From: UBA9676 sp036522155
Lineage (GTDB): Bacteria; Actinomycetota; Actinomycetes; Streptosporangiales; Streptosporangiaceae
Assembly: GCA_036522155.1 (NCBI GenBank)
Contig: DATDGI010000415.1
Location: forward strand, 1-19,251
Length of the DNA: 19,251 nt
Direction of reading: 5' to 3'
Shown here piece by piece: positions 15,401 through 19,251 of the stretch (positions within the stretch are counted from its first letter, which is position 1; the number at the start of each line of letters is the position of its first letter). The translations under genes were made by a program, and so were the position numbers. Under the pieces are notes generated by a model. The model saw only the letters and a list, made by a program, of their open reading frames with translations, did no database searches and was not told the origin of the DNA.

Positions 15401-15958
15401 TCACCCGGATTCGTCCGGCTCCTGCCCGTTCTGCCCGGCTCCCGGTCCGGTATGCGCGGTATGCGCGGTATGCCCGGCCCGCCAGGCGACGAGCAGCCGT
15501 TCCTGCAGCCCGAACATCGTGGCATGCCCGTCCGGGTCGGCATGGTCATACCCGAGCAGGTGCAAGATGCCGTGCGTGCACAGCAGCTGGAGCTCGTCCG
15601 CCACCGGGTGCTGCGCCGCGAGCGCCTGCTGGGTGGCGACCTCCGGGCACAGCACCACGTCGCCGATCAGCCCGGGCACCCCGCCCGGCTCGTCGCTCCG
15701 GTCAGCGCGGTCGCTGCCGGGCGGCGGCGGCCGCAGCTCGTCCATGGGGAAGGCCAGCACGTCGGTCGGCCCGGGCTCGCCCATCCAGCGCTGGTGCAGA
15801 TCCGCCATGGTGTCCGTATCGACCAGCAGAACGGATAGCTCCGCCAGCGGGTGGATGCGCATGGCGTCGAGCACGTACCGGGCCAGTCCAGCCAGCGCCG
15901 CCTCGTCCACACTGATCCCGGATTCGTTGGCGATCTCGATGCTCAACGGGCGGGCCAC
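15401..15958 (-). CDS. ybeY: Endoribonuclease / rRNA maturation factor YbeY
   Basis: Single-strand metallo-endoribonuclease implicated in 16S rRNA 3'-end maturation and ribosome quality control. The protein is 185 residues. The zinc motif HGILHLLGYDH at 129-139 supplies His129, His133 and His139, and the preceding GDVVLC and TDVLAFPMD strands are also typical. An acidic, Pro-rich insertion (72-95) sits between those strands. The last 25 residues extend past the normal end and include HTAHTAHTG, encoded by a 9-bp tandem repeat. The start is GTG 15958, four bases after the phoH stop begins its overlap zone (three bases separate the genes). TTG 15946 is a possible alternative. PhoH upstream is a frequent operon and functional partner. 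Confidence 0.94.
   Translation of the reverse strand: MARPLSIEIANESGISVDEAALAGLARYVLDAMRIHPLAELSVLLVDTDTMADLHQRWMGEPGPTDVLAFPMDELRPPPPGSDRADRSDEPGGVPGLIGDVVLCPEVATQQALAAQHPVADELQLLCTHGILHLLGYDHADPDGHATMFGLQERLLVAWRAGHTAHTAHTGPGAGQNGQEPDESG
15448..15474. repeat. Three tandem 9-bp repeats in the 3' end of ybeY
   Basis: CGGTATGCG, CGGTATGCG and CGGTATGCC follow one another exactly. On the coding (minus) strand they encode the HTA-type repeat in the YbeY tail. Unit length is a multiple of three, so copy-number change would not break the frame. Confidence 0.85.
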
Positions 15959-15961
15959 CCT

Positions 15962-17053
15962 TCACTGCGCACGGCGGCCCCGGGCGGCGCGCCGCCCGTT
16001 GCCGGCCACCCGCGGCGGGCGGCCGCCCGCGTCCCTGGTGCGCTCGTAGGCCTCATAGGCGTTCACGATGTCACTGACCAGCCGGTGCCGCACCACGTCG
16101 TTGCTGTTCAGCCGGGCGAAATAGATGTCGTCCACGCCGTCCAGAATGTCCTGGACCAGCCTCAGGCCGCTGGCCTGCCCGGGCAGGTCCACCTGGGTGA
16201 TGTCCCCGGTCACCACCATTTGCGCGCCGAAGCCGAGCCGGGTGAGGAACATCTTCATCTGCTCGGCCGAGGTGTTCTGCGCCTCGTCCAGGATGATGAA
16301 CGAGTCGTTGAGCGTCCGGCCGCGCATGTAGGCCAGCGGCGCCACCTCGATGGTGCCCGCCGCCATCAGCCGCGGGATCGACTCCGGGTCGATCATGTCG
16401 TGCAGGGCGTCGTACAGCGGCCGCAGGTAGGGGTCGATCTTCTCGTACAGGGTGCCCGGCAGGAAGCCCAGCCGCTCGCCCGCCTCCACCGCCGGCCGGG
16501 TGAGGATGATCCGGGTCACCTCCTTGGCCTGCAGCGCCTTGACCGCCTTGGCCATGGCCAGATACGTCTTCCCGGTGCCCGCCGGCCCGATGCAGAACAC
16601 GATGGTGTGGTTGTCGATCGCGTCCACGTAGCGCTTCTGGTTCAGCGTCTTGGGCCGGATGGTCCGGCCGCGGGCGGACAGGATGTCGAGGGTCAGCACC
16701 TCCGCCGGGCGCACACCCGACTTGCGCCGGAGCATCGGCATAATCCGCTCCACGGCGTTGGCGGTGAGCTCGGCGCCTCCGGCCACCAGCGCGGTCAGTT
16801 CCTCGAAAAGCTCGGCCACCAGGGCCGCCTCGGCGGGTGAGCCGGAAATCGTGATCTCGTTACCGCGGACGTGAATGTCGGCATCGAACGAGCCCTCGAT
16901 CACCCGCAGCAGCTCGTCGCCCGAGCCAAGCAGGCTGACCATCGAGTGATCATCGCCGATGACCACCTTGACCTGGGTGGGCCCGTCCTCGGGCGGGCCG
17001 GGCGGGGCGGCGCCGCGGGTGCGGTGCTGGGAGTCGCCGGACGTGTCTGTCAA
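15962..17053 (-). CDS. phoH: PhoH family ATPase
   Basis: Cytoplasmic P-loop ATPase of 363 residues, related to the N-terminal part of superfamily 1 helicases; the family is linked with RNA metabolism and is usually adjacent to ybeY. Residues about 28-108 form a KH-like nucleic-acid-binding region (QVKVVIGDDHSMVSLLGSGD ... FDADIHVRGNEITISG). The PhoH domain follows with RPKTLNQKRYVDAI, Walker A GPAGTGKT at 156-163, Walker B FIILDEAQN at 252-260, and TGDITQVDLP. A basic Arg-rich tail (RNA contact is plausible) ends the protein. The start is TTG at 17053, supported by GGAG eight bases upstream; no ATG lies near enough to the domain start. It leads the phoH-ybeY-corC-deaminase-like operon. Confidence 0.93.
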   Translation of the reverse strand: MTDTSGDSQHRTRGAAPPGPPEDGPTQVKVVIGDDHSMVSLLGSGDELLRVIEGSFDADIHVRGNEITISGSPAEAALVAELFEELTALVAGGAELTANAVERIMPMLRRKSGVRPAEVLTLDILSARGRTIRPKTLNQKRYVDAIDNHTIVFCIGPAGTGKTYLAMAKAVKALQAKEVTRIILTRPAVEAGERLGFLPGTLYEKIDPYLRPLYDALHDMIDPESIPRLMAAGTIEVAPLAYMRGRTLNDSFIILDEAQNTSAEQMKMFLTRLGFGAQMVVTGDITQVDLPGQASGLRLVQDILDGVDDIYFARLNSNDVVRHRLVSDIVNAYEAYERTRDAGGRPPRVAGNGRRAARGRRAQ

Positions 17054-17104
17054 TTCCTTGTCTCCGGAGGGGCGCAGGACGCCACCCGCGCACGAAGTCC
17101 TCTC

Positions 17105-17110
17105 ATGCTA
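17105..17110 (-). promoter_or_regulatory. Candidate -10 element for phoH (TAGCAT)
   Basis: TAGCAT fits TAnnnT and lies just after the HIT stop, giving a leader of about 45 bases to the phoH TTG. No convincing -35 is visible. If used, it would let the ribosome-maturation operon run independently of the HIT gene. Confidence 0.35.
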
Positions 17111-17120
17111 TCCACGCGGT

Positions 17121-17462
17121 TCAGCCCGGCGGCCAGGCCATCGGCCGGCCGCCCAGCACATGGGCGTGGGCATGGAACACCGTCTGCCCGGCCTCCAGCC
17201 CGGTGTTGAAGACGACCCGGTAGCCGTGGCCGGCCAGCCCTTCCGCCTGGGCGATCTGATCCGCCACCGACGCGACCTCCGCCAGTAGCCCGGGGTCGGT
17301 GGCCAGCGCGGCCAGATCGGGATAGTGATCTTTCGGAATTACCAGCACATGCGTGGGCGCCTGCGGGTTAATGTCCCGGAACGCAAGCACGCGCGCGGTC
17401 TCGCTCACCTGCTGGGACGGGATGTCCCCGGCCACGATCCGGCAGAATAGGCAGTCAGCCAC
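17121..17462 (-). CDS. HIT-family (histidine triad) nucleotide-binding protein, Hint type
   Basis: Small cytosolic purine-nucleoside phosphoramidase of the Hint branch, 113 residues and full length. It opens ADCLFCRIVAGDIPS, with Cys4 and Cys7 as in Hint proteins that bind zinc, then VLAFRDINPQAPTHVLVIPKDHY and the triad VFHAHAHVLGGR, where His97, His99 and His101 are the active-site histidines. The residues between them are Ala and Ala instead of the usual Val/Leu, but the histidines are intact. GTG 17462 has no Shine-Dalgarno sequence; TAAGAT sits six bases upstream, so the message is probably leaderless. It stands divergent to the sigma-factor gene and directly upstream of phoH. Confidence 0.94.
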   Translation of the reverse strand: MADCLFCRIVAGDIPSQQVSETARVLAFRDINPQAPTHVLVIPKDHYPDLAALATDPGLLAEVASVADQIAQAEGLAGHGYRVVFNTGLEAGQTVFHAHAHVLGGRPMAWPPG

Positions 17463-17468
17463 GGAGCG

Positions 17469-17474
17469 ATCTTA
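17469..17474 (-). promoter_or_regulatory. -10 element of a leaderless HIT-gene promoter (TAAGAT)
   Basis: TAAGAT is followed by exactly six bases and then the GTG start, the expected geometry for a leaderless transcript in actinobacteria. The -35 position (about 17492-17497) reads GGTCCC and is not a consensus match. Confidence 0.5.
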
Positions 17475-17621
17475 GCTTGTTACCCCCCGGAGGGACCGCC
17501 GACATATATGGTGGCATGGTTGCGAATCCTAGGCGCACGCCCCGAATGCGCATGGCACCACCTAGAGCAGATCCTCCCGCTCCTCCCTGCGTATTGGTGT
17601 GCCGCCCTGGTCGGATAAGTC

Positions 17622-17638
17622 CCAGGCGGTGCGCCTGG
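17622..17638 (+). promoter_or_regulatory. Perfect inverted repeat ahead of the sigma-factor gene
   Basis: CCAGGCG-GTG-CGCCTGG is a 7-bp perfect stem with a 3-base loop, 43 bases before the sigma ATG. It may be an operator or a hairpin near the 5' end of the sigma mRNA. Just upstream GGATAAGT could be a -10 element. The rest of the 219-base divergent region (17463-17681) is visibly less GC-rich than the genes and shows no other clear signal. Confidence 0.4.
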
Positions 17639-17681
17639 CTGAAAGTTCTGGGGGTGGGCTGGTTGAGGCCAGGCTGCGAGT

Positions 17682-18293
17682 ATGGACGTGGCGCGCAACT
17701 TTGACATGGCCGCAGGTGAACCTGACGCGGTAGCTGCGCGTCCCATTCATGTGACCGAGACCATGGTGGCTGACGCTGCCTTTGTCCCGGTCGCGACCGG
17801 ATGGGATGCCGAGCAGGCGGTCACGGCCATCTACAGCGCGCACTACCGCTCGCTGGTCCGCTTGGCCGTCCTGCTGGTGCGCGACGTAGCCACCGCGGAG
17901 GAAGTGGTGCAGGACTCGTTCATGGCCATGCATGGCGCCTGGCGGCGCCTGCGTGACAATGACAAGGCCCTGTCCTATCTGCGCCAGTCCGTGGTTAACC
18001 GGTCACGCTCGGTGCTGCGGCACCGGGTCGTGGTGGACAGGAACGCGCCCAAGCCGGCCCCGGACATGCCCAGCGCCGAGCAGGGCGCCCTGACCCTGCT
18101 GGAGCGGTCGGCAGTGGTCGCGGCGCTGCGTTCACTCCCCGCCCGGCAGCGGGAGGCGCTCGTGCTGCGCTACTACGGGGATTTGTCGGAAGCCCAGATC
18201 GCCTCGGCCATGGGGATCAGCCGGGGCGCGGTGAAGAGTCACACGGCCCGCGCCATCACGGCGCTGCGGACCGTGCTGGAGATCGAGACGTGA
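17682..18293 (+). CDS. SigE-family ECF RNA polymerase sigma factor
   Basis: Group IV (ECF, sigma-70 family) sigma factor of 203 residues that directs RNA polymerase to a specific promoter set. Region 2 spans about 50-115: IYSAHYRSLVRLAVLLVRDVATAEEVVQDSFMAMHGAWRRLRDNDKALSYLRQSVVNRSRSVLRHR. Region 4 spans about 143-197, with LPARQREALVLRYYGDLSEAQIASAMGISRGAVKSHTARAITAL as the -35-binding helix-turn-helix. The linker between them is short (30 residues), as in ECFs, and no region 1 or 3 is present. The first 45 residues are an unstructured extension; ATG 17763 is an equally possible start and would shorten it. The next gene, 40 bases downstream, encodes a single-pass membrane protein that probably belongs to the same signalling unit. 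Confidence 0.92.
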   Translation: MDVARNFDMAAGEPDAVAARPIHVTETMVADAAFVPVATGWDAEQAVTAIYSAHYRSLVRLAVLLVRDVATAEEVVQDSFMAMHGAWRRLRDNDKALSYLRQSVVNRSRSVLRHRVVVDRNAPKPAPDMPSAEQGALTLLERSAVVAALRSLPARQREALVLRYYGDLSEAQIASAMGISRGAVKSHTARAITALRTVLEIET

Positions 18294-18333
18294 GGAAGGC
18301 CTGGCAGGCCGGGAGCGGCCTGGTGCGACGAGC

Positions 18334-19125
18334 ATGACACCACTGAACGGCGACTTCGACGACATCCTGCGGCGTGCGCTGCACGCCGAGGTGGAGTCGG
18401 TCGAGCCTGCCGCGAACGGGCTAGAGCGGATCCTGCACCGGACCCGCGAACCGTGGCTGCTGCGCCAGCTGTCGCTGATGCTCACCGAGTGCGCCGATCT
18501 GTTCTGGCTGATCGTCATCCGGGCCGAGCCGGGCGTCAGCAAGCTGCGGCAGGCGATCGCCGCCCGTACCGGGCTGCTGGCCGCGCCGACCGGCCGCCGC
18601 CACCGGCCACCCGCCCGCAGGGCCAGGCCCGGGACCCGGCTGGCCTGGATCAGGCCGGCCCTGGCGGTGACGGCGGCGGTGGTCGTGGTGGTAGCGGGCG
18701 TATATGGCCTGGCCCAGCTCCGGCAGAGCCTGGTGCTTGACCTGTTCCCGAACGCCGGGATCGCGGCCCCGGCCGGCCCCGGGGCCGCGAACGGCGGCCC
18801 AGGGCCCTCGGTGCAAGGGCACTCCTCGCCCGGCGGGATCCTGCCGACCGGCGCCGGGTCAGACTCGGCCCGGCCGTCGCCGCGGGCGTCCTGCGAACGG
18901 GGCACGCACAAGAAGCGGAGCCCGTCGCCGAGCACGAGCCCCACGCCCTCCCCGACCGGGTCGTCGACCGGATCGCCCAGCCCGTCACCGACGGCGAGCG
19001 CGACCCCGACGAACACCAGCGCGGCCACGACCGCCCTGGCCGGGACCTCATCGGGGATCTCGCTGGCCGCGCACTGCGAGCGGGCCCGCTCGTCCAAGTC
19101 GCCGTCAGGGACGGCCGCCCGCTAG
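18334..19125 (+). CDS. Single-pass membrane protein downstream of the sigma factor, possible sigma regulator
   Basis: Protein of 263 residues with no family name I can give. Residues 1-105 are cytosolic by the positive-inside rule. They include a helical stretch FDDILRRALHAEVESVEPAANGLERILHRTREP and a basic segment RRHRPPARRARPGTR just before the membrane helix at about 108-126 (ALAVTAAVVVVVAGVYG). Residues 127-263 would be outside. They are very rich in Ser, Thr, Pro and Gly, typical of a wall-spanning linker, with two Cys-Glu-Arg motifs (Cys187 and Cys248) that bracket the Ser/Pro repeat region. The HxxxCxxC zinc anti-sigma motif is absent. Close placement after an ECF gene and the inside-helix-outside layout suggest a partner or anti-sigma protein. 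That is inference; a structural wall protein is an alternative. Confidence 0.7.
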   Translation: MTPLNGDFDDILRRALHAEVESVEPAANGLERILHRTREPWLLRQLSLMLTECADLFWLIVIRAEPGVSKLRQAIAARTGLLAAPTGRRHRPPARRARPGTRLAWIRPALAVTAAVVVVVAGVYGLAQLRQSLVLDLFPNAGIAAPAGPGAANGGPGPSVQGHSSPGGILPTGAGSDSARPSPRASCERGTHKKRSPSPSTSPTPSPTGSSTGSPSPSPTASATPTNTSAATTALAGTSSGISLAAHCERARSSKSPSGTAAR

Positions 19126-19251
19126 CACTGCGGTGCCGCCTGCTGGCCGGGGCGGCGCAGCCCGCTGCCGCGCCGTCGGCCGCCGCCGTTACCGCCAGCG
19201 GCCGGAGTGGCTGAGCAGGACTGACGCGGCCACCGCCCCGGCGGTGGAGGT
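19126..19251. other. 3' flank with a GC hairpin
   Basis: No gene is recognised in these 126 bases. CCACCGCC-CC-GGCGGTGG (19230-19247) is an 8-bp perfect inverted repeat, about 105 bases after the membrane-protein stop. It may be a terminator for the sigma unit, but it has no U-tract and the window ends here. Confidence 0.35.

Noticed and set aside
15394..15549. Upstream extension of the corC frame
   Set aside because: It overlaps the 3' end of ybeY; its Pro/Arg-rich sequence precedes the natural membrane-helix start MPWLV.
14263..15915. A 550-codon plus-strand frame opposite corC and ybeY
   Set aside because: It is a shadow of two recognised genes; the product has no recognisable domain and is His/Gln/Arg-rich.
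18298..18310. GGCCT/AGGCC small inverted repeat between the sigma gene and the membrane-protein gene
   Set aside because: Five base pairs with a 3-base loop in very GC-rich DNA; too short to claim as an attenuator or terminator.

Overview
The window is very GC-rich and densely packed, uses GTG and TTG starts freely, and carries an actinobacterial core gene order. From right to left on the minus strand it reads HIT - phoH - ybeY - corC - cytidine-deaminase-like - (DUF2332) - era ... leuA ... recO - uppS ... glyS. Much the same order is known from mycobacteria and streptomycetes. The organism is therefore an actinomycete, perhaps from a Streptosporangiales-like group; nothing seen allows a firmer placement. 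No tRNA, rRNA, CRISPR array, insertion sequence or prophage gene was seen.

Layout. (1) 1-1275: 5' part of glyS (glycyl-tRNA synthetase, cut by the window edge) with its promoter region. (2) 1276-5097: a secreted DUF1906 protein, then uppS (isoprenoid lipid carrier for cell-wall synthesis) and recO (recombination repair) joined by an 8-bp overlap, then a SHOCT-tailed protein, all on the minus strand. Terminator-like hairpins follow the DUF1906 gene, uppS and leuA. (3) 5098-7069: leuA behind a 5' leader that encodes a short peptide with four consecutive Leu codons and can fold to hide the leuA Shine-Dalgarno sequence. (4) 7070-11768, plus strand: ABC ATPase, ABC-2 permease, DesK-like histidine kinase, DesR-like response regulator and a two-domain GNAT acetyltransferase. 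The last three are joined by GTGA overlaps. A perfect palindrome upstream of the ATPase gene is a candidate response-regulator operator. (5) 11759-17462, minus strand: era, DUF2332, a deaminase-like protein without catalytic residues, corC, ybeY, phoH and hinT. This is the RNA/ribosome maturation block. (6) 17682-19125, plus strand: an ECF/SigE-family sigma factor and a single-pass membrane protein with a Ser/Thr/Pro-rich outer tail, probably its partner.

How they work together. Regions 1, 2 and 5 are housekeeping genes. Region 3 is leucine synthesis under apparent leader-peptide control. Regions 4 and 6 are two separate envelope or stress sensing modules. The most informative structure is the leuA leader, where two mutually exclusive RNA helices can be written out base by base. 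Also notable are start codons placed just after TAnnnT elements (leaderless transcripts), the operator-like palindrome, and the deaminase-fold pseudoenzyme. I saw no gene cluster that I can honestly call a wholly new system.
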